From: an uncultured Ruminococcus sp.
Lineage (GTDB): Bacteria > Bacillota > Clostridia > Lachnospirales > Lachnospiraceae
NCBI GenBank assembly: GCA_946494335.1
Contig: CAMMBV010000008.1
Location: 1 to 64,000, forward strand
Direction: 5' to 3'
DNA: 64,000 bases
A model generated the notes under the pieces. It was given only the letters and a program-made list of their open reading frames with translations, did no database searches and was not told the origin of the DNA. Below are positions 43,732-52,643 of this stretch, piece after piece (position 1 is the stretch's first letter; every line of letters begins with the position of its first letter). Both the position numbers and the translations under genes were made by a program.

Positions 43732-43953
43732 CTATTTATCCTCCAAAGCCTGTTCCACCTGGAATATTTTTCCGTATGCCAGTTCTTCCGGAATAAATCC
43801 CTGACCGCAAACGGGGCATTTTGGCATCAGTATGGGAAAATCATTTCCCATATAATGCAGTACAATCTCACCCGGCTCAAGGGGCACGCCGCACCGGTCA
43901 CAGATCAGGCTGCCCGCTTCAAACTCCCATGTTTCATAATATTTTTCCGACAT
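43732..43953 (-). CDS. Small two-CxxC redox or zinc protein, DVU_1557-like
   Basis: About 73 residues. Two knuckles, LICDRCGVPLE (near residue 16) and PKCPVCGQGFI (near residue 44), would hold zinc or iron as in rubredoxin-like proteins. No transmembrane segment. I chose ATG 43953; an AAGGAGA site lies upstream, inside the end of the 767-residue fusion gene, which it overlaps by 20 bases. An electron-transfer role with the upstream fusion protein is inference. Confidence 0.78.
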   Translation of the reverse strand: MSEKYYETWEFEAGSLICDRCGVPLEPGEIVLHYMGNDFPILMPKCPVCGQGFIPEELAYGKIFQVEQALEDK

Positions 43954-46216
43954 CCTGTTTCCCGTCTCCTTCCCCGGAAATTGCCATCCGGTGCGAATAG
44001 GCTCTTTCCACCTCATACACACCGTCTTCTCTGACACGGTAATAAACCCAGAAAGTCACATTTCCCACCTGCCGGTGGCCGATCATACATCCGCTTTTGC
44101 CGTCCCGGATCCTGTGTCCATTTTCGGACCATTCCAGAACCTGGCGGATATCGCTTTCCAGTATTTTCCGCTCCTCCAGCTCATTTTCCGTCTCCTGTGA
44201 ATACACAAGCTTCATTTTGTCCTCCTTTGGCGCTTTTTCGTTCCACAGCTCTTCCAAAAGCTGCCGCTTCAGTTCAAATCGGTTGTCCCGTCGAAGAGAA
44301 TAACCCGGCGCCTTTCTTTCCAATGCTTCCTGCGGATCATACAGCAGTTCCAGAATATGCACCGCCGTCCCTTTTCTTTTTACCAGCCGGTCCCGGCAGT
44401 TTACACAGTAAGTAAGACGCAGACCCTCATCTTCCCTCATCCACTGATCTGTCATCTCATCCGCCACCTGGGGATTGGATACCGGCGCCAGACCTCCAAA
44501 GCCGCAGCAAAGGGACTGTTCCTGTTTATATTTTTCTTCTTCCAGCTGATAGCCCATGTTTTTCGCCAGTGTCCGGACAGCCTTTCGCACTTTCGGATGA
44601 CTTCTGGCGCCGCAGCTGTCATGAATCACTGCCTGCTCCATCGTTTTGTGATACTCCTGCGGGAGTCCTTTTTCCAGCAGCACATCCCAGATACCGATGC
44701 AGGAAATATCCGGCATTTCCCGACAAAATACGTCGTAGCAGGTAGGGCATGCCATGATCAACACAGGACATCCCTGATCTTTCCAGGATTCTTCCAGCTG
44801 CTTTTTCGTCTTTTCAAACAATTCCTGTTCTCCGGCCCAGTCCGCTGTGACGCCGCAGCAGCCAAGGATCAGACCCACACTTTTTCCCATGCGCTTCATC
44901 AGATCCAGATACGCCAGTCTTACCGTCCAGGGCGATGAAGCAGCCAGCTGACAGCCCGGGAAGAATGCGAAATCGCTTTTTCCTTTTCCCGGCTGACACC
45001 GGGACAGAAACGCCGTCTCTGAATTACTGTAATTCATATCGTTTATGGCAAACTCAAAGGCGGACTGGGGCATTTTTTTCTTTTCCACCATGATCCGGCG
45101 TGCCTCCTGGATGGTCTCCCCAAGATTAAGACCATGGGGACACACGGCGGCACATTGCCCGCACAATGCACAGGAATTGATCATTTTGTTGGCGTGGCGC
45201 GTACCCATAGCGATGGAAAGATTATTGTAGATCTCCCGCAGATATTTTTTCGGATAAGATTTATAATGCCGCATGAAAGCACAGGCATCGGTACACTCCG
45301 TACATTTGCAGTCCAGACATCTTTGGGCCTCCAGGACAGCCTCTTCCTGCGACAGTACCCCGAATTCCGGTACAGAAGATTCTTTTCTTTCTTCTTTATC
45401 CCAGCGTACATGGAGAGTAGTCTCAAATACGCCCTCTCTCTCCCTGCCCGCATCCATGGAAACCTTTTTCAAAAAGCGATCCACAGATATGGCCAGACTC
45501 TTCCCATGTGCCATGGCGGATGCGTACGTTCCAAAGTTCTCCCTTATGGCATCGCCTCCGGCAAACATTGTGCTTCCTTCCACCTGAAAAATCGTCTCCT
45601 TCACCGCCAAAGGATCCTTCTTAAGCCCCCAGGCAATCACCACAGCGTCAAACTGCTCCAGAAGCGGGCCGGGATCGGCAATCTCATGTTCCAGTTCGAT
45701 GCTGACGCCATACTGCACCAGCTTCTTTCCCTCGTTTTCAAGAATGGCTTCATCTGCACGCCCATCCTTCCTCAGACTTCCCCAAAGCCAGGCTTCTTTT
45801 TCAAAAACCGTCACCGGATATCCTTTTTTTCCCAGCTCAACTGCCGCCGTAAGGCCGGTGATCCCTCCTCCTATCACTGCTGTCCGTTCCTTCTTTTTCG
45901 ACAAAAACAGACGTCTTTGTTTCACACTTCCCCATTCCACAGCTGAGCGCTCCAGTCTTTGCATAAGGAGCGCATCTCCGCAGTTTTTCCGAATACAGGC
46001 GTCCCGGCAGGGCTGCTCGCAGACACGGCTTAAAATTTCAGGAAAGGGCACGCTTTTTTCATAAACCGCTCTCGCCTGATTAAAATCCCCCTCCGAAATA
46101 TGGCCGCAGATATCCCGGCAGTTTACGTGAAGAGGGCAGACGGCCATGGCCGCCGGAGGCTGTTCCTGCACGCAAAGCTGTTCCAGTTCATGAAGTTTCT
46201 GCTGATTGACTTCCAT
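43934..46216 (-). CDS. Fe-S/FAD/HdrB-like electron-transfer fusion protein
   Basis: About 760 residues. The N-terminal GltD-type cluster region has CPLHVNCRDICG and CEQPCRDACIRKNC. A pyridine-nucleotide-disulfide-type FAD/NAD core follows from about residue 110 (VIGGGITGLTAAVELG) to 250. Then come two 4Fe-4S motifs (CLDCKCTECTDAC and CALCGQCAAVCP) and an HdrB-type CCG part (FFPGCQL, GCCG, HDSCGARSHP, LCCGFGG). A 90-residue tail (DIRQVLEWSENG...) looks like an added domain. It probably carries electrons between the oxidoreductase and NAD or a disulfide. The ATG at 46216 follows AAGGTGGG. Confidence 0.85.
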   Translation of the reverse strand: MEVNQQKLHELEQLCVQEQPPAAMAVCPLHVNCRDICGHISEGDFNQARAVYEKSVPFPEILSRVCEQPCRDACIRKNCGDALLMQRLERSAVEWGSVKQRRLFLSKKKERTAVIGGGITGLTAAVELGKKGYPVTVFEKEAWLWGSLRKDGRADEAILENEGKKLVQYGVSIELEHEIADPGPLLEQFDAVVIAWGLKKDPLAVKETIFQVEGSTMFAGGDAIRENFGTYASAMAHGKSLAISVDRFLKKVSMDAGREREGVFETTLHVRWDKEERKESSVPEFGVLSQEEAVLEAQRCLDCKCTECTDACAFMRHYKSYPKKYLREIYNNLSIAMGTRHANKMINSCALCGQCAAVCPHGLNLGETIQEARRIMVEKKKMPQSAFEFAINDMNYSNSETAFLSRCQPGKGKSDFAFFPGCQLAASSPWTVRLAYLDLMKRMGKSVGLILGCCGVTADWAGEQELFEKTKKQLEESWKDQGCPVLIMACPTCYDVFCREMPDISCIGIWDVLLEKGLPQEYHKTMEQAVIHDSCGARSHPKVRKAVRTLAKNMGYQLEEEKYKQEQSLCCGFGGLAPVSNPQVADEMTDQWMREDEGLRLTYCVNCRDRLVKRKGTAVHILELLYDPQEALERKAPGYSLRRDNRFELKRQLLEELWNEKAPKEDKMKLVYSQETENELEERKILESDIRQVLEWSENGHRIRDGKSGCMIGHRQVGNVTFWVYYRVREDGVYEVERAYSHRMAISGEGDGKQDVGKIL

Positions 46217-46316
46217 ATAATTCCCACCTTCATGTAAGAAAATGGCAGGAATAATCAAATGGCTGATTATCCCTGCCGCTAAGAACCGGGAAATAGATTT
46301 CCCTCATGTGTTCACG

Positions 46317-49052
46317 TTACTTCAGTGCATCCAGCGCCGCTTTTACTTTTTCCGGTCTGGCGGGAATCTCCGTGATTCTCGCACCGGTGGCGTTAAAGAT
46401 TGCACTTAAGATGGCCGGATGGCCTGCTGTCAGCGGACCTTCACCGCAGCCGGACGCTCCGTAAGGCCCAAGGGGTCTGGGAGTTTCCGTATAAATAATA
46501 TTGAAATCGTCCGGCACATCCTCCGGATAAGGAATACCGCAGCCCGCCAGTGTGGTATGCTTGCTGTAATCCTCAAAATCCTCGGAAAGAGCAAGACCGA
46601 ATCCCTGTGTACAGCCTCCGTACACCTGACCGTCCACTACAATCTTATTGATAATCGTACCGAAGTCACAGACTGTAGTAAAGCGGATCACGCGGACTTT
46701 GCCTGTCTCCACATTCACTTCCACCTCCGGGATGAACAGTTCATACATATAGTTGCTGAAAGGAGCACCCTGACCTGTTTCCAGATCACAGTCCGTGCAT
46801 GCGCTGGCTACCCATGTACCTTCATAGAAGGTGGGAATCTTTTCCGCCACCATCTCATCGTAGGTCCGGAATGTTCCGTCGGGTTTGCGCATGGCGTTCA
46901 CCAGCATTTCCGCTGCAACTCTGGTGGCATTTCCCGTCACCACATTGGAGCGGCTGCCTCCTGCCGGTCCCGACGCCGGCGTCAGCGCAGTATCGTTCAT
47001 CACCAGTTTTATCTTATCAGGCGTAAATCCCGCCTCTCTCAATGTCTCATGAGCCATGGTCAGCGTTCCAATGTCAGCGCCCTGTCCATGATCCTCCCAG
47101 GAATTAAATACCGTAACCGTTCCATCCGGATTCAGCTGGATATTGGCAAAGGAGCTGTCCTTTCCGTCAAGACCGCAGCCGTAGATGCCAAGGGCAAATC
47201 CTACGCCGTATTTCAGCTTATCCGTATTCATGGCTGCCAGTCTTTCTTTTGCCTCATAATAAACGGGTCTGGCTTTTTCAAACATTTCCTCCAGACAGTA
47301 AACTTCCGGCTCCTGCCCTGTGGGAGTGGTACATCCCGTACCTTCCCGGTAAATGTTCCGGTAGCGCAGTTCAAAGGGATCAATTCCCATCTTCTCCGCC
47401 AGAACATCCATACACACTTCCGAACCCAGGAAGGACTGGGGAGAACCGTATCCGCGGAATGCGGAGCCCCATGCATGGTTGGTACATACCGTCTGGCTTC
47501 GATTTCTTATATTCCGGATATCATATCCCGCTCCTGTAAACTGTGTCAGACGCATGGTCAGCAGATCCCCGAATTCAGAGTAAGGACCGTGATCGATATA
47601 GTTGTCCCCTTCCATGGCCAGCAGCTTTCCGTTTTCATCAGCGGCCATTTTCACATGCATAAAGGCGGGAGAACGTTTACCTGTGTAAGTAATATTCTGA
47701 TACTGATCGTAAACCAGGCTGCAGGGACGTCCATCCAGCGCCAGGCAGGCAACGCCCAGCAGCGCTTCCATAGTAGGACTGAACTTATATCCGAAGGTTC
47801 CGCCGGAGGGATTCTGAACCAGTCTGAATTTCTCCGGCTCAATCCCGATTCCTGCTGTAATCATGGCGGAATGCAGGTGAATTCCGATACTCTTGGAATG
47901 TACGGTCAGTCTGCCTTCCTCATCAATGTAGGCAAATCCGCAGTCCGGTTCCAGATGAAGATGCGGCTGGCGGCTGGAGTATGCGTCGATCTCCGCCACG
48001 TAGGGAGCGCTCTCCATAATGGACGCCGTCTCATCGCCCTTGATACAGTTGGTTTCATAATAGATATTGGGAGTGCCGGGATGAATTTCAATGGCATCCT
48101 CCGCAATTGCTTCCATTGCACTCATATAAGCCGGCAATGGTTCCAGATCCAGCTTCACTGCTTTTGCGGCTTCTCTGGCATGTTCTTCCGTATCGGCGGC
48201 TACGATGGCAACGGCATCGCCGATCTGGAAAATCTTTTCATCACAGAGTATGGGACGATCCCAGCCGTCACCTTTATTATTGGCAAAGGTGATAAGACCG
48301 CTGATCCGGTTCTTTCCTTTTACGTCTTTATGTGTAATAACTTTATATACGCCGGGCATTTTTTCTGCTTCGGAATAGTCAATGCCCTTTAAATTGGCAT
48401 GGGGAATATCCGCCTGCACCAGAGCCAGTCTGGCCGTATGCTCCGGCATCTGCAGCGCCATATCAGCGCCGTAATCCCAGGTACCGGTAACTTTCTGAAT
48501 GGCTGAAGGCCGGATATAACTGGTTCCCAGAATCTTATTTCCCACCGGTTTAAAAATCAGATCTTCCTTCTTCATCTCACCGCGCATAACTTTAGCCGCA
48601 TCCATAACGGCGTCCACCAGCGGTTTATATCCGGTACAGCGGCACAGATTCCTGTGTACCTGGAACCAGTGGCGCACTTCTTCCCGGGTGGGAGAAGGAT
48701 TTTGTTCCAGCAATACTTTTGCGGACATGATAAAACCGGGAGAACAGAATCCGCACTGCGCGCAGCCATGACCCATCCAGGCTACCTGAAGCGGATGCAG
48801 ATTGTCTGCAGAACCGATTCCCTCAATGGTTTCAATCACCGTGTCGTCTTTTATTTTTCCCATCTTCATAATACAGGAACGAACCGCTTTTCCATCCACG
48901 ATTACCGTACAGGTACCGCACTGTCCCTGATTACATCCGATTTTACATCCCGTCAGCAGCAGCTGCTCACGCAAAACTTTTGCCAGGGTATCATCGGGAT
49001 TCACAAGCAGGGTACGCGGCAATCCATTGATTACCAGTCTCTTTTTGATCAT
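46317..49052 (-). CDS. mop: Mop-type molybdenum aldehyde oxidoreductase
   Basis: 911 residues, colinear with the Desulfovibrio gigas aldehyde oxidoreductase Mop as I remember its sequence. The plant-type [2Fe-2S] motif GCKIGCNQGQCGTC is at about residues 34-48, the second cluster at CAQCGFCSPGF and NLCRCTGYKP (near 100-145). The molybdopterin domain begins near residue 180, and GASGCGEGPLTAG near residue 870 contains the catalytic Glu. No FAD domain exists, so electrons must leave through a partner, probably the fusion protein downstream. It oxidises aldehydes or purine-like heterocycles; the substrate is not certain. Ribosome binding site AAGGAGG. Confidence 0.92.
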   Translation of the reverse strand: MIKKRLVINGLPRTLLVNPDDTLAKVLREQLLLTGCKIGCNQGQCGTCTVIVDGKAVRSCIMKMGKIKDDTVIETIEGIGSADNLHPLQVAWMGHGCAQCGFCSPGFIMSAKVLLEQNPSPTREEVRHWFQVHRNLCRCTGYKPLVDAVMDAAKVMRGEMKKEDLIFKPVGNKILGTSYIRPSAIQKVTGTWDYGADMALQMPEHTARLALVQADIPHANLKGIDYSEAEKMPGVYKVITHKDVKGKNRISGLITFANNKGDGWDRPILCDEKIFQIGDAVAIVAADTEEHAREAAKAVKLDLEPLPAYMSAMEAIAEDAIEIHPGTPNIYYETNCIKGDETASIMESAPYVAEIDAYSSRQPHLHLEPDCGFAYIDEEGRLTVHSKSIGIHLHSAMITAGIGIEPEKFRLVQNPSGGTFGYKFSPTMEALLGVACLALDGRPCSLVYDQYQNITYTGKRSPAFMHVKMAADENGKLLAMEGDNYIDHGPYSEFGDLLTMRLTQFTGAGYDIRNIRNRSQTVCTNHAWGSAFRGYGSPQSFLGSEVCMDVLAEKMGIDPFELRYRNIYREGTGCTTPTGQEPEVYCLEEMFEKARPVYYEAKERLAAMNTDKLKYGVGFALGIYGCGLDGKDSSFANIQLNPDGTVTVFNSWEDHGQGADIGTLTMAHETLREAGFTPDKIKLVMNDTALTPASGPAGGSRSNVVTGNATRVAAEMLVNAMRKPDGTFRTYDEMVAEKIPTFYEGTWVASACTDCDLETGQGAPFSNYMYELFIPEVEVNVETGKVRVIRFTTVCDFGTIINKIVVDGQVYGGCTQGFGLALSEDFEDYSKHTTLAGCGIPYPEDVPDDFNIIYTETPRPLGPYGASGCGEGPLTAGHPAILSAIFNATGARITEIPARPEKVKAALDALK

Positions 49053-49200
49053 TCGATTACCTCCTTCTGGTAGATATTTTGCTCTCTGTCATTCCTGGTA
49101 GCAGAACATCTGTCGCTTAAGTAGTAAAAACGCTTTCCATTTCTCCTCCCGTCTTTTATAATTATGTATAATAGAAAAGAAGCAAAAGGAGAACTGCAAG
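49053..49200. promoter_or_regulatory. 148-base divergent intergenic region before mop
   Basis: This must hold the promoter of the 16-kb mop operon and that of the plus-strand gene at 49201. AT-rich -10-like boxes overlap at 49155-49175 (TATAATTATGTATAAT). On either strand I find no good -35 at the right distance, which may mean activator dependence. It is too short for a complete Moco riboswitch beyond doubt, and I see no clear conserved stem. Confidence 0.35.
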
Positions 49201-49599
49201 ATGAAAGACCTTTATACTGAAATTGAACTGCAGATAGCACGTACCATCGATTATCTCACCGCAGCCGCAGGTGCGGACAGCCAGCCAAAGCTTGGAGAAC
49301 TTCACGCTCAGATTCTTCAGGCCGTCAATGCTCAGATGGAGCTGTTATACGCCGCTTTTGAACCGGCGGATCACATCAGCGCATCCGCCGTCACTTTACA
49401 GGTCCAAGACGAAGAAACCGGCAGATATTATACCCGGCTGCTCCCGTTGGATTTTAAAGAAAACAATAACGGACTGGTTCTGGGCGGGGAGTCCGCCGAC
49501 GGAAAACCATCTGAAATTGTTTTTTTCTCCAATACAGCAGCAGAAAAGATTTCTGATGTCACAGGCCATGGACCGGATCATTCCAGGTGCGAAGAGTAA
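49201..49599 (+). CDS. Hypothetical protein, 132 residues
   Basis: I do not recognise a family. The protein is acidic and soluble. The N-terminal half is helical (EIELQIARTIDYLTAAAG and ELHAQILQAVNAQMELLYAAF); the C-terminal half looks beta-rich (VTLQVQDEETGRYYTRLLPL). The ribosome binding site AAAGGAG is 8 bases before the ATG. It is divergent from mop and ends near a strong hairpin. A link with the mop operon is not shown. Confidence 0.65.
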   Translation: MKDLYTEIELQIARTIDYLTAAAGADSQPKLGELHAQILQAVNAQMELLYAAFEPADHISASAVTLQVQDEETGRYYTRLLPLDFKENNNGLVLGGESADGKPSEIVFFSNTAAEKISDVTGHGPDHSRCEE

Positions 49600-49779
49600 T
49601 TCTGATTTGTGAATTTTTCTATATTTTCAGTATTTTGCCTGCATCTTTCTAGGTATATTGTACATAATCCCCCGCCGCAAGTCAAGAAACTTTCGGAAAA
49701 TTTACATTCATTTGCCATACTTATATAAAATTTTCAATCATTCCAGAACAACCCTGCACGGCAGGCCTGAGAATACGAC

Positions 49780-49819
49780 AAATGCCCCGCTGCGGCTGCA
49801 AAACCGCTGCGGGGCATTT
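49780..49819. terminator. Strong terminator hairpin between convergent small genes
   Basis: AAATGCCCCGCTGCGG and CCGCTGCGGGGCATTT pair over 16 positions with one T-T mismatch and an 8-base loop. The T runs are short, but position between two convergent genes makes a terminator likely. The rest of 49600-49780 is AT-rich without a gene. Confidence 0.75.
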
Positions 49820-49829
49820 CAATTTCAGT

Positions 49830-50075
49830 TTAATCCTGCATAATATTCTGAAGATAGTCGTCTACTGCCGTTGTATCCAGGGTATATACCTGCGCCGGCT
49901 GATTACCCGGATCGGCAACTTTTTGATAGATGGAAAATCCAAACCACCCCAGCAGAGCTGCCGCCACAACCGCTGCCGCCGTATACTCCAGTCTGCGAAT
50001 GCGTTTTTCCTTTTTCCAGATCTTCTGCTTATTCGCCTTATATTCTTTATAACGGTCAACCTTTTCCTGACTCAT
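49830..50075 (-). CDS. Small single-span membrane protein, 81 residues
   Basis: A very basic N-terminal region (residues 1-28, KEYKANKQKIWKKEKRIRRLEY) is followed by one helix rich in Ala and Val (about 29-48) and a short outer domain ending in acidic residues. This suggests an N-in membrane anchor. No family is recognised. It has its own promoter with an extended -10. Ribosome binding site AAGGAG is 9 bases before the ATG. Confidence 0.7.
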   Translation of the reverse strand: MSQEKVDRYKEYKANKQKIWKKEKRIRRLEYTAAAVVAAALLGWFGFSIYQKVADPGNQPAQVYTLDTTAVDDYLQNIMQD

Positions 50076-50108
50076 ACAAGTACACTCCTTACGTCCAAAA
50101 TCAGGTAT

Positions 50109-50137
50109 ATTATAGCATATATTCCCGGGACTGAAAA
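50109..50137 (-). promoter_or_regulatory. Promoter of the 81-residue membrane protein
   Basis: Minus strand TTTTCA (50132-50137), 17-base spacer, TATAAT (50109-50114), with TGC just before the -10 (extended -10). Confidence 0.7.
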
Positions 50138-50149
50138 GCCTTTTCCAAA

Positions 50150-50989
50150 TCAGGCCACCACAATCACGCCTCCGTCATTGGCGTACATGCTGCTGACTCC
50201 GGCCGTGTCCAGAAGAACCACATCCTTGACCTTCATCCGGGCCAGTATGGCGTCCCGCACAATCTCGGCGCGGTCCCGGCAATTGCAGTGAGAAATGGCC
50301 AGGATCCGGTTTGCGCTGTCGACAGTTCTTTCCACAACGTAATCCACCAGTTTTACCAGGGCTTTGTTAATGCCTCTTGCCTGATCCAGCTGACAGATGG
50401 TTCCCTCGTCCGTGGATCCCATCACCGGCTTGATTTTCAGCGCCGAAGCCACGAAAGCTTTCACCAGACTGAGTCTTCCGTTTTTTCGCAGGGTATCCAG
50501 GTTCTCCAGCACAAAAAATGTATGCTGACTGGCGATATATGCCTCCACCGCCTGAATAATCTCATGAAACTTCATGCCTACTTTTTCACATTCCGCAATC
50601 TTCAGGGCAATCAGTGTCTGCCCTACGGAAGCGCTTCTGGAATTAAACACATATATTTTCTGTTCCGGTTTTTCCTCCAGCAAAAGGTCTCTTCCCAGCA
50701 TGGCGCTGTTAAAAGAGCCGCTTAATTCCGCCGACAGCGTGACTGCAAAAATGTGATCCGCATCACAGTCAAAAGCCCTGCGGTAACTCTCCGGTGAGGG
50801 ACATGAGGATTTGGGACAATGAGGTGAGGCAGCCACTTTTCTCAAAAAATCCGCCTGACAAAATGTCTCGTCATCCACAATGGATTCTCCCTCCACTTCC
50901 AGAATCAACGGGACAGATTCAAAATGGGGATCCTGTTTCATTTCCTCTGTCAGCTCTCCGCAACTGTCTACAACAACCTTAAACTTCAT
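50150..50989 (-). CDS. DegV family fatty-acid-binding protein
   Basis: About 279 residues. The DegV fold is indicated by the start FKVVVDSCGELTEEM, the SSCPSPESYRRAF segment, VTLSAELSGSFNSAM near residue 86 and the FVLENLDTLRKNGRLS motif near residue 161. Family members bind fatty acids and some deliver them to fatty-acid kinase. I moved the start to ATG 50989, twelve bases after GGAGG, since the GTG at 50998 is too close to that site. Confidence 0.9.
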   Translation of the reverse strand: MKFKVVVDSCGELTEEMKQDPHFESVPLILEVEGESIVDDETFCQADFLRKVAASPHCPKSSCPSPESYRRAFDCDADHIFAVTLSAELSGSFNSAMLGRDLLLEEKPEQKIYVFNSRSASVGQTLIALKIAECEKVGMKFHEIIQAVEAYIASQHTFFVLENLDTLRKNGRLSLVKAFVASALKIKPVMGSTDEGTICQLDQARGINKALVKLVDYVVERTVDSANRILAISHCNCRDRAEIVRDAILARMKVKDVVLLDTAGVSSMYANDGGVIVVA

Positions 50990-51072
50990 ATCTTCCACTT
51001 GCCTCCAGAACTATCACTTCAATAATATATGTATTCATTTTCTTCGCCCTTTCACGTAGTTTTGAATACCAT

Positions 51073-51101
51073 ATTATACTATCACATATACTTTCTGTTG
51101 A
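51073..51101 (-). promoter_or_regulatory. Candidate degV promoter
   Basis: Minus strand TCAACA (51096-51101), 17-base spacer, TATAAT (51073-51078). The -35 matches at 4 of 6 positions. Confidence 0.45.
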
Positions 51102-51114
51102 CAAGGGATGTTCG

Positions 51115-52488
51115 CTATCTTTCCTCCACCGGGCAGAAATTTTTGTGGGTTCCCACATATTTATAAGCCGGACGTATGATTTTGCCCTGATTGATCAGCT
51201 CCTCCAGACGGTGCGCACACCAGCCCGGCATACGGGAAATGGCAAAAATCGGGGTGAACAGCTCTTTGGGGATGCCCAGCATCTTATATACGAAACCACT
51301 GTAGAAGTCCACGTTTGCGCAGACCGGCTTAAACAGTTTTCTCTTATTCATAATCAGCTCGCCGGCATTCTTTTCCACCAGTTCATACAGTGCAAACTGA
51401 TCCTGCAGCCCTTTCTCCTCGGCAAGATTTCTGGCATACTTTTTCAGAATGACACATCTGGGGTCGGACTCCGTATAAACGGCGTGGCCCATACCGTAGA
51501 TCAGGCCGGCATGGTCAAAGGCCTTTTTGTCCAGAATATCATTCAGATAATTCCGGATAGTTTCTTCATCCTTCCAGTCAGAACAGTTTTCCATGATATT
51601 TTCAAACATATCCTGCACCTTCAGGTTTGCACCGCCGTGACGCGGTCCCTTCAGGGAACCGATAGCCGCTGCAATGGCGGAATAAGTATCGGTGCCGGAA
51701 GAGGTGACAACGTGAGTAGTAAAGGTGGAGTTGTTACCGCCACCGTGCTCAGCATGGAGCACCAGCGCCGTATCCAGAACCTTTGCTTCCAGCTCCGTAT
51801 ATTTGCCGTCTTCTCTTAACATATAGAGAATATTTTCCGCCACGGACAGACCCTTTTGCGGATTTCTGATCAACAGCGTCTTATCCATACGGAAATGCTG
51901 GTACGCATGATAGGAATAAACCGCAATCAGCGGTATCTTGCCGATCAGCTCCAGCGACTGGCGAAGCACACTGGGCACGGAAATATCATCGGGAGCGTCA
52001 TCATAGCTGTACAGGGTAAGAATACATCTTTGCAGCGCGTTCATGATATTGGGGTTTGACGCTTTCATGATAACGTCTCTGACAAATCTTCCAGACAGAT
52101 CCTGCATATCAAAAAGAATGCTCATAAAGCGTTCCATCTGCATTTTGTTGGGCAAAGAGCCAAACATCAGAAGATATGTAATCTCTTCAAAAGCAAAGCG
52201 ACGGTCTTTGTGGCTTTCTACCAGATCTCTCACATCATAGCCCTGGTAGTAAAGTCTTCCGTCGCTGGGAATCTTTCTTCCGTCGACAATATCGTAGGCC
52301 ACCACGTCGGAAATCTCTGTCAGACCGGTCAGCACACCTTTGCCGTTGGAATCACGAAGTCCTCTCTTAACATCATATTCTGCGTACAAATCCGGATTGA
52401 TTTTTCCGGAACTCATACAGTATTTTAATAATTCTTCAAAATCCTGTTCCTTAATCACAGAATTCTCTTCTTCTCTTACTGAACTCAA
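51115..52488 (-). CDS. Citrate synthase
   Basis: About 457 residues. LHAEHGGGNNSTFTTHVVTSSG (near residue 265), LKGPRHGGANLKVQ and YGMGHAVYTESDPR contain the catalytic His and Asp-type residues of the family. The enzyme condenses acetyl-CoA and oxaloacetate. No ATG fits; a TTG at 52488 lies 8 bases after GGAGG, and the ORF-track start further upstream would lack a ribosome binding site. 2-Methylcitrate synthase activity cannot be excluded. No other TCA gene is adjacent. Confidence 0.9.
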   Translation of the reverse strand: MSSVREEENSVIKEQDFEELLKYCMSSGKINPDLYAEYDVKRGLRDSNGKGVLTGLTEISDVVAYDIVDGRKIPSDGRLYYQGYDVRDLVESHKDRRFAFEEITYLLMFGSLPNKMQMERFMSILFDMQDLSGRFVRDVIMKASNPNIMNALQRCILTLYSYDDAPDDISVPSVLRQSLELIGKIPLIAVYSYHAYQHFRMDKTLLIRNPQKGLSVAENILYMLREDGKYTELEAKVLDTALVLHAEHGGGNNSTFTTHVVTSSGTDTYSAIAAAIGSLKGPRHGGANLKVQDMFENIMENCSDWKDEETIRNYLNDILDKKAFDHAGLIYGMGHAVYTESDPRCVILKKYARNLAEEKGLQDQFALYELVEKNAGELIMNKRKLFKPVCANVDFYSGFVYKMLGIPKELFTPIFAISRMPGWCAHRLEELINQGKIIRPAYKYVGTHKNFCPVEER

Positions 52489-52591
52489 TCCTCCTGCCTC
52501 CTTCAATGAATTTTGAAATATTATAGCGGAAATATCAGGATATTTCAACTTAATTTTTTCGCCAGCCCCCAAAACAGCCCCTCCTTCACGT

Positions 52592-52620
52592 TGACATACC
52601 GCCCTTTCACATGATAAATT
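52592..52620 (+). promoter_or_regulatory. Candidate promoter of the DUF5721-type gene
   Basis: TTGACA (52592-52597), then ATAAAT after 17 bases (52615-52620) or TAAATT after 18. The start codon is 24 bases downstream. Confidence 0.55.
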
Positions 52621-52643
52621 GGTAGGGTAGAAAGGATTATTTC

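Noticed and set aside
37411-46258. Selenocysteine codons in the molybdenum island
   Set aside because: All frames run through with Cys and no in-frame TGA was seen; selA, selB and selD are not in the window.
46419-48392. A 657-residue plus-strand ORF opposite mop
   Set aside because: It is a shadow of mop. The predicted protein is rich in His, Ser and Arg without a domain, and mop has clear motifs and a ribosome binding site.
49053-49200. A complete Moco riboswitch before mop
   Set aside because: The gap is short, shared with a divergent gene, and I could not build the expected multi-stem fold.
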